Positions 1 to 5,666 of a DNA stretch of 5,666 nt are shown in pieces. The translations under genes were made by a program, and so were the position numbers. Each line of letters begins with the position of its first letter. Position 1 is the first letter of the stretch. Under the pieces are notes generated by a model that was not told the DNA's origin, searched no databases, and saw only the letters and a program-made list of their open reading frames with translations. The stretch lies in contig JAUVKM010000161.1 in assembly GCA_030596265.1 (NCBI GenBank), positions 1 through 5,666 of the forward strand, read 5' to 3'. The DNA comes from Candidatus Cloacimonadota bacterium. GTDB taxonomy: Bacteria > Cloacimonadota > Cloacimonadia > Cloacimonadales > TCS61.

Positions 1-735
1 ACCAAATTGTACAAGGTTATGTTCATAGGCTAACTGCAGCAGGTCCAAACATTCTGTCACATCCACCTCACGAGCATGACCATGTCTGACTAACGAATCT
101 GCCGTGTTGTTAAATGTCATGCAAATATCCTGGGGAGCATCACAAGCCTGATTCATATGTTCCATTTTATGCCGGCAATAGCAGATCCCAACTCCGATGT
201 GGGTTGCAGTTTTTATAACTTCCGTTGCTCGCTCATAATCTAAAACATAGAGGGCATTTTCATTGGAAAGTGCCGACTCCTGTACAAAGGTGCGTCCTAT
301 TTGAGTTTCACCTCTGGTAAATAGTTCACGTATAAAATCTTCTTCCACATTCATATATTGATAAAATAATTCAGCCAGTACTTTTTGATCGATATCATTT
401 CTTATACGCATCATAGAAAACTCGAAGAAACCAGCCATGGGTGGCGGAAGTGTATACATTGTTTCTCTATTTTGTTCTATATCAACCAGGATCGCACGAT
501 CTGCTAATGTATTCAGAACCTTTTTGGTATTTGTGATATTCATCTTCCAAATACGACTGGCTTTTTTGACAGTAAATGGTTTTATCGGCATGAGTGAAAC
601 CAGTTCAGCTTCCTCCTGACTGAAGAGCATTTTAAGTATTTTGAATAGAAGTTCGGAAGGAGGTACTCCCTGTGGAAAGCGGTTTAGTCTTTCGATCAGG
701 TTGGCATAACTAGATTTTATAGTATTATGAGCCAT
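1..735 (-). CDS. CYCRH-type 4Fe-4S binding protein with N-terminal winged-helix-like region (partial, C-terminus beyond window)
   Basis: The frame is open from ATG at 733-735 to the left edge, giving 245 residues with no stop, so the C-terminus is missing. Residues about 25-95 look like a winged-helix module: helices, then a recognition-helix-like stretch around F54-TVKKASRIWKM-65, then a strand ending in a proline run (P97-P99) and the conserved-looking PMAGFFEFSMMR. Residues about 110-180 are helical. The segment at 181-205 carries C185, C187, C198 and C205 in the arrangement GVGICYCRHK...C...C, and another Cys lies at 229. This pattern recalls a family of 4Fe-4S dicluster proteins of anaerobes, about 370 residues long, which in my memory end in ferredoxin-type CxxCxxCxxxC motifs; that part would lie outside the window. 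The start is supported by an in-frame stop at 751-753 and a modest AGG Shine-Dalgarno at 743-745. The specific redox partner is unknown. The family placement is fairly secure, the function is not. Confidence 0.85.
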   Translation of the reverse strand, partial: MAHNTIKSSYANLIERLNRFPQGVPPSELLFKILKMLFSQEEAELVSLMPIKPFTVKKASRIWKMNITNTKKVLNTLADRAILVDIEQNRETMYTLPPPMAGFFEFSMMRIRNDIDQKVLAELFYQYMNVEEDFIRELFTRGETQIGRTFVQESALSNENALYVLDYERATEVIKTATHIGVGICYCRHKMEHMNQACDAPQDICMTFNNTADSLVRHGHAREVDVTECLDLLQLAYEHNLVQFG

Positions 736-742
736 AATTAAA

Positions 743-745
743 CCT
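743..745 (-). promoter_or_regulatory. weak ribosome binding site of the Fe-S protein gene
   Basis: On the minus strand the bases before the ATG read ACAGGTTTAATT, so a short AGG lies seven bases upstream of the start. It is weaker than the sites of the two upstream minus-strand genes. An in-frame stop at 751-753 leaves no other ATG upstream, so this start is preferred despite the weak site. Confidence 0.45.
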
Positions 746-758
746 GTTACTTATCAGT

Positions 759-785
759 ATCACGTAATTATGCAAAGTTCGTGAT
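759..785. promoter_or_regulatory. inverted repeat, possible operator upstream of the Fe-S protein gene
   Basis: The six bases ATCACG (759-764) and their exact reverse complement CGTGAT (780-785) flank a 15-base AT-rich spacer. The dyad ends 24 bases upstream of the Fe-S gene's ATG, where a promoter or operator would be expected. It matches no regulator site I know, including Fnr/Crp (TTGAT-N4-ATCAA) or Rex. A 6-bp dyad can also arise by chance in this composition, so a regulatory role is only inferred. Confidence 0.3.
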
Positions 786-790
786 TATAT

Positions 791-810
791 AATTTTTTAC
801 TTAAAAAATT
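791..810. repeat. A/T-only hairpin in the gap after the TerB-like gene
   Basis: AATTTTTT (791-798) and AAAAAATT (803-810) form a perfect 8-bp stem around the loop ACTT. It sits ten bases past the stop codon of the TerB-like gene, where a terminator could be. However, the stem has no G-C pair and no T-run follows it on the minus strand, so efficient intrinsic termination is doubtful. Read on the plus strand it is followed by a short TTTTC, which would suit antisense transcripts slightly better. Confidence 0.3.
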
Positions 811-819
811 TTCTATTAT

Positions 820-1515
820 TTAATAAGATTTGATTCTCGAATAACGTGTTCTTCGGTTTCTCCAGTTAGTCATCAAATTCATATACACGTTTTCATGTTT
901 CAATTCCTGCACAGTATGTTTTGGAACGAACTTATTCAATATCTCTATCTCATCTGCTTTTATGTTCCATCCTTCGTGTAGTTTTTCTTTGATGAAATAT
1001 TTCTTAGCACGCTCAGGTAAAATTCTGTATAAAAGTGCAAAATCTTCAGTATCAAGTCCAAATTCTTTAACCAGATAATCAATAAATTCTTTTTCTTTTG
1101 GATGGAACTCACCATCTGCTATTACCAGAAGAATAGAAGTTTCTAAGATTAGCATTTGCTGGTCACGGGATGTAATCTCCTTTATAAATTCTCCGATTGG
1201 CGTAGGACTTTCAAATTCTTTCTCGATTTCTGTCCGTTGTTCATCGGTAAAAGCTACATTTTTAAAGGCATTATTGAATGCTTCTTTTTCTTCCGGAAGT
1301 ATCTTCCCATCCTGCCAAGCTGCACTTATAACAACTTTTGCTACATTTAATAAGTTAGGAAGATTTTCAGGAATTACCTTTTGCATCAGGTTATCAGCCA
1401 AAACTTCATTTTTGTTTAGATCAACCAGTTTACCCGTTTTTCTACCCGCCTTATCGACAGTTACAGAAAAAGAGTAATTATCATTTAAAAAATATTCACA
1501 TACTTTATTTGCCAT
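820..1515 (-). CDS. TerB-like (tellurite-resistance TerB family) helical protein
   Basis: The gene encodes 231 residues with no signal peptide or membrane segment, so it is probably cytoplasmic. Two similar helical units are visible. One is at about 55-105, with WQDGKILPEEKEAF at 67-80; the other is at about 120-165, with IADGEFHPKEKEFIDYL at 132-148. The hydrophobic helix, then (A/x)-D-G, then an acidic E-x-K-E helix, is the signature of TerB and related DUF533-type domains; the D-G pairs are D69-G70 and D134-G135. Residues 1-50 look like a small beta-rich extension (YSFSVTVDKAGRKTGKLVDL). The C-terminal 15 residues are basic and Arg-rich (NWRNRRTRYSRIKSY) and could contact membrane or nucleic acid. 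TerB-family proteins bind metal or act in membrane-linked stress complexes, but no other ter genes are present and tellurite resistance should not be assumed. The start is well supported by the strong AGGGGGG site six bases upstream. It lies 100 bases downstream of the sensor-like gene on the same strand. Confidence 0.8.
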   Translation of the reverse strand: MANKVCEYFLNDNYSFSVTVDKAGRKTGKLVDLNKNEVLADNLMQKVIPENLPNLLNVAKVVISAAWQDGKILPEEKEAFNNAFKNVAFTDEQRTEIEKEFESPTPIGEFIKEITSRDQQMLILETSILLVIADGEFHPKEKEFIDYLVKEFGLDTEDFALLYRILPERAKKYFIKEKLHEGWNIKADEIEILNKFVPKHTVQELKHENVYMNLMTNWRNRRTRYSRIKSY

Positions 1516-1518
1516 TTA

Positions 1519-1528
1519 TCCCCCCTAA
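1519..1528 (-). promoter_or_regulatory. strong ribosome binding site of the TerB-like gene
   Basis: The minus strand reads TTAGGGGGGATAAATG, a run of six G after an A placed a few bases before the ATG at 1513-1515. This is a good Shine-Dalgarno match and fixes the start of the TerB-like protein. Confidence 0.7.
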
Positions 1529-1543
1529 TTTCTTTTAATTTTT

Positions 1544-1549
1544 ATTATA
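1544..1549 (-). promoter_or_regulatory. candidate -10 box for the TerB-like gene
   Basis: A perfect TATAAT lies on the minus strand 28 bases upstream of the ATG. The hexamer 17 bases further upstream is a poor -35 (ATAGAG). A perfect TTGACA does exist at 1577-1582, but 27 bases away, which is too far for a normal sigma-70 pair. The gene may therefore have its own weak promoter, or be read from the upstream sensor-like gene; no hairpin terminator is visible in the 100-base gap. Confidence 0.3.
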
Positions 1550-1615
1550 ACAGATAAATTTCTATTCTCTATATATTGTCAAAAGGTTTTATATATTTAG
1601 TAGAAAAATAAATTA

Positions 1616-3523
1616 TCATATAGTTATCTCTTTTAGTTCTTTCTTCAGCATTTGTATCACTTTTTCTTTTTCTTTTACCATTTTCTCGTGCTTTGCAATG
1701 GTTTGATGATATTTTTTATTCACGATCTCCTCGTAGGCTAAAATGAATTTGAGTGATAATTTTATTCGCTCGGTAAGCTGAACTAAAGCTTTTTCATCTT
1801 TTTTACTGTAGAGAGATTTATCCGATTTTTCCCCGAGTGCCAAAAACCATTTATGATCGGAATCATGAATTATTGGAATTACAAGTGGGAAGCTTGAGAT
1901 CTCTTGAGAGTCCTCATTTAAAGCTCCGCTGTTTCTTTGTATATTATTCTCCAGAAGATACAGATGAACATCATCAACTTTAGAATTCTCGATTACATCA
2001 CTTCCACGAATTTCATTGAACTTATAAGCTTTCATATCTTTATCATAAGATATCAATGCTACTTTTGTAAGTTTCAAACGCTGTATCAGATTTTCACAGA
2101 TATATTCTTCAAAACCTTCCAGAACTCCTTCCTCAGAGATGTTGTGAGTAAATGTTTCAGTTTTTTCGAGAAAGTCTAGTTCGCTAGTATTCAATTTGCC
2201 ATCGACCAGTTTTTCAATTTTGTTTCGCACAGGATTGAAAAGAGCTATCATACCAATGGTTACAGGGATTCCAGCAATAAATTCCGAGCCGACAAATTTT
2301 CCAAAAAGACCTTGTAATATCTCTCCCAATGAGTAATCTACTAATCCAAAAATAATTACAAAAAATACACCGGTAATCGTGTAGATAAGTGTACTTCTTA
2401 TTCTCACACCCATTGCGGTTCCGGTGAGCAAACTCCATGTGAATGAGCCCAGGAACCAGAGGAAACCAAGGAAAATACCAAGAATTGGGATTAGCACGAG
2501 GATTGCTATTAAAATTCCTAAGAATTCAGAGTAAGATTTTATCATCATTGAAAGTCCGGTCAGGTTTGAAATACCGGCAAATAATGCTACAATAATTGCA
2601 ATCACGAATATCAAGATGATCGAGATCATTGAGACACCAATTCCACCGAAAGCTCCCCATAATCTTCTCAATTCTATGGAGCGGGATTTCTTGTACTCCT
2701 TTCTTAAAAGTAAGAATCCTTTGAACATCCAAAAAGCTGACCAAAGATGAATAAAATCAAAGCTTTCTTTAATTAGCAAACTCAAAACATAGCCGATCAG
2801 GAAAATTATTGCAGAAGTAATATACAACTTTTTGATTTTTTTCTCAGCACCTGCTTTAATTACCATGAAATGGTAGAAGAGAATTCCCCAAAATGGTGAT
2901 AGCAATATCGTCCAAATATACAAAAGAGATTTTCCTAAAATTAAGGATGGAGGAGGAGTTATTAAAAATAATACAAAAAAGACAATAAGAATATTTTCCT
3001 TGGCAGAGCTGTATTTCAGCAGCAATAAAGAATTGAAAAAAGCAAATAAGATAAGTGCAAAATTACCGGCAATATTAAGAATTCCCATCTTATTCAATTC
3101 GGTATCAGCTTTTATGTATCTGTGCTCGGTAATTTCTGTAAGTGTATCTTTTAGAACGATCTCTACCGAATCTTTTTCAATTGGTTGGAAACCGGAATCA
3201 AAATTAATATGAATTCCGCGATTTGATTCGGTTTCAAATAAAATAAGATTACTTGTTTCAGATTCATCATCTTCTGTTTCTGTTGAAGTTGGACTAATTA
3301 CCAAAGTATCTATTTTTGTTATTAGTTTATTCTTAAATAATTCATTCAATGTTTCATCAGTGGTTTCGGTCATTTTTCCATTCACATGTTTAAAGGGGAG
3401 TGTTTTCTGGAAAATATTTCCGGTGAGAAAGAGTACCATATTTGCTAAGCTTAATGCCAATAAAACAAAAAACAGAATCCAAGCACATTTCTTTAGAATT
3501 TCATAAATGCTATCAGACAACAT
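1616..3523 (-). CDS. polytopic membrane sensor-like protein with degenerate GAF domain and C-terminal coiled coil, no output domain
   Basis: The product is 635 residues counted from ATG 3521-3523. TM1 is at about 13-35, followed by a ~110-residue polar, acidic loop (with TETEDDESET) that is probably extracytoplasmic and could be a ligand-sensing part. A membrane domain of about nine further hydrophobic segments follows, around 148-170, 177-197, 199-222, 233-251, perhaps 258-273, 295-320, 334-367 (long, maybe two), 377-397 and 411-430. Right after the last segment is FNPVRNKIEKLVDGKL (429-444), resembling the F-x-PLR-x-RI-x-x-x-VD linker that in multi-TM sensor kinases joins membrane part to GAF domain. 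Residues about 465-595 look like a GAF domain: the end motif ALGEKSDKSLYSKKDEKALV (562-581) fits the usual LG-x-K-x(4)-Y-x(3)-D-x(3)-L pattern. A charged coiled coil (about 598-633) ends the protein, where related kinases continue into a dimerisation or ATPase domain. No H-box, HATPase, PP2C or GGDEF motif is present. The signal and partner are unknown. Confidence 0.8.
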   Translation of the reverse strand: MLSDSIYEILKKCAWILFFVLLALSLANMVLFLTGNIFQKTLPFKHVNGKMTETTDETLNELFKNKLITKIDTLVISPTSTETEDDESETSNLILFETESNRGIHINFDSGFQPIEKDSVEIVLKDTLTEITEHRYIKADTELNKMGILNIAGNFALILFAFFNSLLLLKYSSAKENILIVFFVLFLITPPPSLILGKSLLYIWTILLSPFWGILFYHFMVIKAGAEKKIKKLYITSAIIFLIGYVLSLLIKESFDFIHLWSAFWMFKGFLLLRKEYKKSRSIELRRLWGAFGGIGVSMISIILIFVIAIIVALFAGISNLTGLSMMIKSYSEFLGILIAILVLIPILGIFLGFLWFLGSFTWSLLTGTAMGVRIRSTLIYTITGVFFVIIFGLVDYSLGEILQGLFGKFVGSEFIAGIPVTIGMIALFNPVRNKIEKLVDGKLNTSELDFLEKTETFTHNISEEGVLEGFEEYICENLIQRLKLTKVALISYDKDMKAYKFNEIRGSDVIENSKVDDVHLYLLENNIQRNSGALNEDSQEISSFPLVIPIIHDSDHKWFLALGEKSDKSLYSKKDEKALVQLTERIKLSLKFILAYEEIVNKKYHQTIAKHEKMVKEKEKVIQMLKKELKEITI

Positions 3524-3535
3524 CAACCTCCCTTT
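3524..3535 (-). promoter_or_regulatory. ribosome binding site that decides the sensor-like gene start
   Basis: The minus strand reads AAAGGGAGG followed by TTG-ATG-TTG. The TTG directly touching GGAGG cannot be the start because no spacer remains. The ATG at 3521-3523 lies three bases from GGAGG, or six from AAAGGG, and is the best choice. The TTG one codon later has a six-base spacer and is a possible alternative, changing the product by one residue. Confidence 0.6.
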
Positions 3536-3546
3536 AAGATGAATAA

Positions 3547-3575
3547 CAAATAAGTATCAGTTATTTTAATGTCAA
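3547..3575 (-). promoter_or_regulatory. candidate promoter of the sensor-like gene
   Basis: On the minus strand a perfect TTGACA (3570-3575) is followed after 17 bases by TATTTG (3547-3552), which matches the -10 consensus TATAAT at only three of six positions. It would start transcription about 15-20 bases upstream of the ATG. The -35 and spacing are good and the -10 is poor, so this is tentative. Confidence 0.3.
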
Positions 3576-3637
3576 ATTTAAAAAAAATGATACGTTCATC
3601 TATAAGAAGTATTTATGCACAAGTAATTTAAAATGCG

Positions 3638-3666
3638 TTGACTCTATAACCTCCAGATTTTTTAAG
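3638..3666 (+). promoter_or_regulatory. candidate promoter of typA
   Basis: TTGACT (3638-3643, five of six to consensus) is followed after 17 bases by TTTAAG (3661-3666, four of six). If used, transcription would begin near 3673 and the typA leader would be about 190 bases, containing the whole repeat element at 3707-3809. No better pair was seen between the element and the gene. Confidence 0.3.
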
Positions 3667-3699
3667 ACATGTAAGAAAATAATTAGTTCTGCATAATAG

Positions 3700-3817
3700 A
3701 TTGTTTTGTCATCCTGACGAGTCTCGCACGTTGCTCTCTTAAGGAAGGATCTTTACTTATAACGAGATTCTTCGTCGAATGCCTATGTGAATTCGTCCTC
3801 AGAAAGACAATTGTTTT
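3700..3817. mobile_element. MITE-like palindromic element with flanking direct repeats
   Basis: The element spans about 3707-3809 (103 bp). It starts TGTCATCCTGA and ends TCAGAAAGACA; these ends are inverted repeats matching at 9 of 11 positions. It is flanked by the exact direct repeat ATTGTTTT at 3700-3707 and 3810-3817, that is a 7-bp duplication if the terminal T/A belongs to the element, 8 bp otherwise. This is what insertion of a small transposon leaves behind. Inside, GACGAGTCTCG (3716-3726) can pair with CGAGATTCTTCGTC (3763-3776) apart from a 3-base bulge, and TTCGTC occurs twice in the right arm (3771-3776, 3792-3797). It has no coding capacity of its own. The wording TGTCATxCTGA...GAGATTCTTCGTC...TCAGxxxGACA resembles dispersed palindromic repeats I recall from many bacterial genomes of the Bacteroidetes/FCB kind, often mistaken for small ORFs. 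The copy is decayed at its ends. Confidence 0.65.
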
Positions 3818-3855
3818 CCTGTTTTTGCAGAACCCTTTAAGAAAATATGAAAATA

Positions 3856-3860
3856 GAGGA
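3856..3860 (+). promoter_or_regulatory. ribosome binding site of typA
   Basis: GAGGA lies three bases before the ATG at 3864-3866, slightly close but usable. The start is further supported because the homology to TypA begins directly with RKIKNIAIIAHVDHGKT. Confidence 0.6.
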
Positions 3861-3863
3861 ATA

Positions 3864-5666
3864 ATGAGAAAAATTAAAAATATTGCCATCATCGCTCATG
3901 TTGACCACGGCAAGACAACATTGGTTGATGGAGCTTTAAAACATTCCGGTGTATTTAGAGATAATCAAAATGTTGCCGAGCGAGTGATGGATAGTAATGA
4001 TCTTGAGAGAGAACGCGGGATTACTATATTTTCTAAAAATGCATCCCTTACTTATAAAGATTATAAAATAAATCTCGTTGATACACCCGGTCATGCCGAT
4101 TTTGGTGGTGAAGTTCAGCGAATTATGAAAATGGTGGATTCTGTTTTGCTGCTGGTTGATGCTTTTGAAGGACCGATGCCGCAAACAAAATATGTACTGA
4201 AGAAATCTTTGGAATTGGGATTAAATCCAATTGTTATTATCAATAAAATAGATAGACCCAATGCCAGACCTGCCGATGTATTAGAGATGGTGTTCGATCT
4301 GTTTGTTGACCTCAATGCAAATGATGATCAATTAGATTTTCCGGTTCTTTATGCATCCGGAAAAGATGGTTATGCCAAGTATGAACTAGAAGATGATAAT
4401 TTTGATCTGATACCTTTATTTGAAACTATCATTCACAAAGTGAAAGACTCCGAAGGTGATGAATCTAAGCCATTTCAAATGTTGATCTCAGCAATTGAAT
4501 ATGATAATTATCTCGGTAAAATTGGCACTGGAAAGATCACAAATGGAAGCGTTAAACAGGGTGAAGAAATTGTATTACTAAAACGTGATGGAGAAAGATT
4601 GCTTTATAGACTTTCCAAAATTTTCCAATATGTAGGATTAAAAAAGAAAGAGATCAAAACAGCTTATGCCGGAGATATTGTTTCTCTAGCCGGAATGGAA
4701 AGAGTTGATGTGGGTGAGACAGCAGCTTGCAAAGAAAATCCCAAACCACTTCCAATTATTGAGATCGATGCTCCTACATTATCAATGACATTTAGAGTTA
4801 ATGATTCTCCTTTTGCCGGCAATGAAGGGAAATATGTAACTTCCAGAAATATATGGGATAGATTACAAAAAGAGCTTCAAACCAATGTGAGTATCGTGGT
4901 AGAAAGTACCGAGAACGGGGATGAATTTATTGTGAAAGGACGTGGTGAACTTCAACTTGCTATTCTCATCGAGAACATGCGTCGTGAAGGTTTTGAATTC
5001 CAGGTTTCCAGACCAAAGGTTATTTTCCGTCAGTTAGATGGAAAACGAACAGAACCTATCGAACTTGCAGTTGTCGATGTAGCTGATGAATTTGTAGGAA
5101 CTGTTATCGAAATGCTTGGTGTAAGAAAAGGTGAAATGCTGGATATGGTGCAGGGTACTGATGGTTACACTCGTTTAGAATATAAGGTCCCTGCTCGTGG
5201 TTTAATTGGTTTCAGAAACGAATTTCTTACAACGACTCGCGGAACTGGTATTATCAATCATAGTTTTTATGAATATGAATTTTATAAAGGTGATCTCGAT
5301 AAGAAAAAACGCGGTGCCCTTATCGCAATGGAAAAAGGTACATCTACCGGATATTCACTGTTTAATTTCCAGGCTCGTGGCATTCTTTTCATTGGTCCGG
5401 TTGTGGAAGTTTATGCCGGAATGATAGTAGGAGAGCATTCGCGCGATAATGATCTGGTACTGAATGTTGTGAGAGGTAAAAAACTAACAAATGTTCGTGC
5501 ATCCGGCTCTGATGATGCTATCAAGCTTGCTCCACCCAGAAAATTTAGTTTAGAGCAGGCTTTAGAATATATTAATGATGATGAATTGTTGGAAGTGACT
5601 CCTCAAAACATTAGAATGCGTAAGAAAATCTTGAGTGAAGTTGATAGAAAAAGAGAAATGAACAGA
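3864..5666 (+). CDS. typA: ribosome-associated translational GTPase TypA/BipA (3' end just beyond window)
   Basis: 601 codons are open to the right edge. The family is about 605-615 residues, so only a few C-terminal residues are missing; the last ones seen, RKKILSEVDRKREMNR, match the usual TypA end. The G domain (1-200) has all motifs: G1 AHVDHGKT (11-18), switch I with RERGITI (49-55), G3 DTPGH (73-77), G4 NKID (127-130), and G5 region YASGK (163-167), where many homologues have YASA. A beta-barrel domain II follows (about 203-295), then EF-G-like domains III (about 305-385, with GRGELQL at 359-365 and the adjoining ENMRREGFE) and V (about 395-475, with ARGLIGFR at 444-451). The TypA-specific C-terminal domain (about 485-601) contains GKKLTNVRASG (538-548). 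TypA binds the 70S ribosome in its GTP form and assists ribosome assembly and growth under cold or other stress. It lies alone on the plus strand, divergent from the sensor-like gene. It could be confused with LepA or EF-G, but the C-terminal motifs settle it. Confidence 0.97.
   Translation, partial: MRKIKNIAIIAHVDHGKTTLVDGALKHSGVFRDNQNVAERVMDSNDLERERGITIFSKNASLTYKDYKINLVDTPGHADFGGEVQRIMKMVDSVLLLVDAFEGPMPQTKYVLKKSLELGLNPIVIINKIDRPNARPADVLEMVFDLFVDLNANDDQLDFPVLYASGKDGYAKYELEDDNFDLIPLFETIIHKVKDSEGDESKPFQMLISAIEYDNYLGKIGTGKITNGSVKQGEEIVLLKRDGERLLYRLSKIFQYVGLKKKEIKTAYAGDIVSLAGMERVDVGETAACKENPKPLPIIEIDAPTLSMTFRVNDSPFAGNEGKYVTSRNIWDRLQKELQTNVSIVVESTENGDEFIVKGRGELQLAILIENMRREGFEFQVSRPKVIFRQLDGKRTEPIELAVVDVADEFVGTVIEMLGVRKGEMLDMVQGTDGYTRLEYKVPARGLIGFRNEFLTTTRGTGIINHSFYEYEFYKGDLDKKKRGALIAMEKGTSTGYSLFNFQARGILFIGPVVEVYAGMIVGEHSRDNDLVLNVVRGKKLTNVRASGSDDAIKLAPPRKFSLEQALEYINDDELLEVTPQNIRMRKKILSEVDRKREMNR

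Larger units (their letters stand above)
3524..3863. other. 340-base divergent intergenic region
   Basis: This is the longest stretch without a gene. It separates the minus-strand sensor-like gene from plus-strand typA. From left to right it holds the sensor gene's ribosome binding site and TTGACA box, an AT-rich tract, a plus-strand TTGACT box, a MITE-like element with flanking direct repeats, and the short typA leader. I see no tRNA, no riboswitch I recognise and no convincing small protein gene in it. Confidence 0.7.

Noticed and set aside
437..619. 60-codon open frame on the plus strand
   Set aside because: It is antisense to the Fe-S protein gene, whose frame is fully open and has clear family motifs here.
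791..810. A/T hairpin as a rho-independent terminator
   Set aside because: The stem has no G-C pair and is not followed by a T-tract on the minus strand, so it is listed only as a hairpin.
820..1515. Assignment as a tellurite-resistance gene (terB)
   Set aside because: Only the fold signature is seen. There are two repeats instead of one and no other ter genes nearby, so neither the gene symbol nor the phenotype is warranted.
2214..2438. 74-codon frame on the minus strand, and a similar one at 2526-2744
   Set aside because: Both lie in another frame inside the membrane sensor-like gene, which is continuous and has sensible membrane segments through both regions. They are not evidence of a frameshift.
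3587..3631. 14-codon plus-strand frame in the divergent region
   Set aside because: It is preceded only by a run of A without a Shine-Dalgarno, is very short, and shows no leader-peptide codon bias.
3847..3864. Five-codon minicistron (ATG AAA ATA GAG GAA TAA) whose stop overlaps the typA ATG
   Set aside because: The TAATG overlap looks like translational coupling, but no good ribosome binding site precedes it and its codons are simply the typA Shine-Dalgarno region. It is probably chance.
3683..3892. 69-codon open frame on the minus strand across the typA start
   Set aside because: Its middle (around KDPSLREQRARLVRMTK) is just the translated repeat element and its N-terminus is antisense to the start of typA. 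It has no plausible ribosome binding site.
3936..4315. Two overlapping minus-strand open frames
   Set aside because: They are antisense to the most conserved part of the TypA G domain and show no protein-like features.

Overview
The window is visibly AT-rich and reads as ordinary bacterial chromosome. It holds four protein genes. Three are on the minus strand: a partial iron-sulfur protein at the left edge, a TerB-like protein, and a large membrane sensor-like protein. The fourth is on the plus strand, transcribed away from the others: the ribosome-associated GTPase TypA/BipA, which runs off the right edge almost complete. I cannot name the species. The low G+C, purine-rich ribosome binding sites and the anaerobe-type CYCRH iron-sulfur protein fit an anaerobic bacterium of the FCB/Cloacimonadota or deltaproteobacterial kind, but this is a weak inference.

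Layout: 1-735 (minus) encodes the N-terminal 245 residues of a protein with a winged-helix-like N-terminus followed by a Cys-rich CYCRH iron-sulfur segment. The 84-base gap at 736-819 holds an A/T hairpin and a perfect 6-bp dyad (ATCACG-N15-CGTGAT) just upstream of that gene. 820-1515 (minus) encodes a 231-residue protein with two TerB-like helical repeats. A 100-base AT-rich gap with a TATAAT box separates it from 1616-3523 (minus), a protein with about ten membrane segments, an extracytoplasmic loop, a degenerate GAF domain and a C-terminal coiled coil, but no kinase, phosphatase or cyclase output domain. 3524-3863 is a 340-base divergent intergenic region. It carries candidate promoters for both sides and a ~103-bp MITE-like element with imperfect terminal inverted repeats, flanked by 7-8 bp direct repeats. 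3864-5666 (plus) is typA.

How they may work together: the three minus-strand genes are co-directional with gaps of 100 and 84 bases, so they could be partly co-transcribed, but each has its own ribosome binding site and the gaps hold possible promoters. The sensor-like protein and the TerB-like protein are the most plausible functional pair (membrane signalling), by position only. TypA is a separate housekeeping/stress translation factor. The main items for a second look are the small transposon-like repeat in the typA upstream region, the output-less GAF receptor, and the dyad in front of the iron-sulfur gene.
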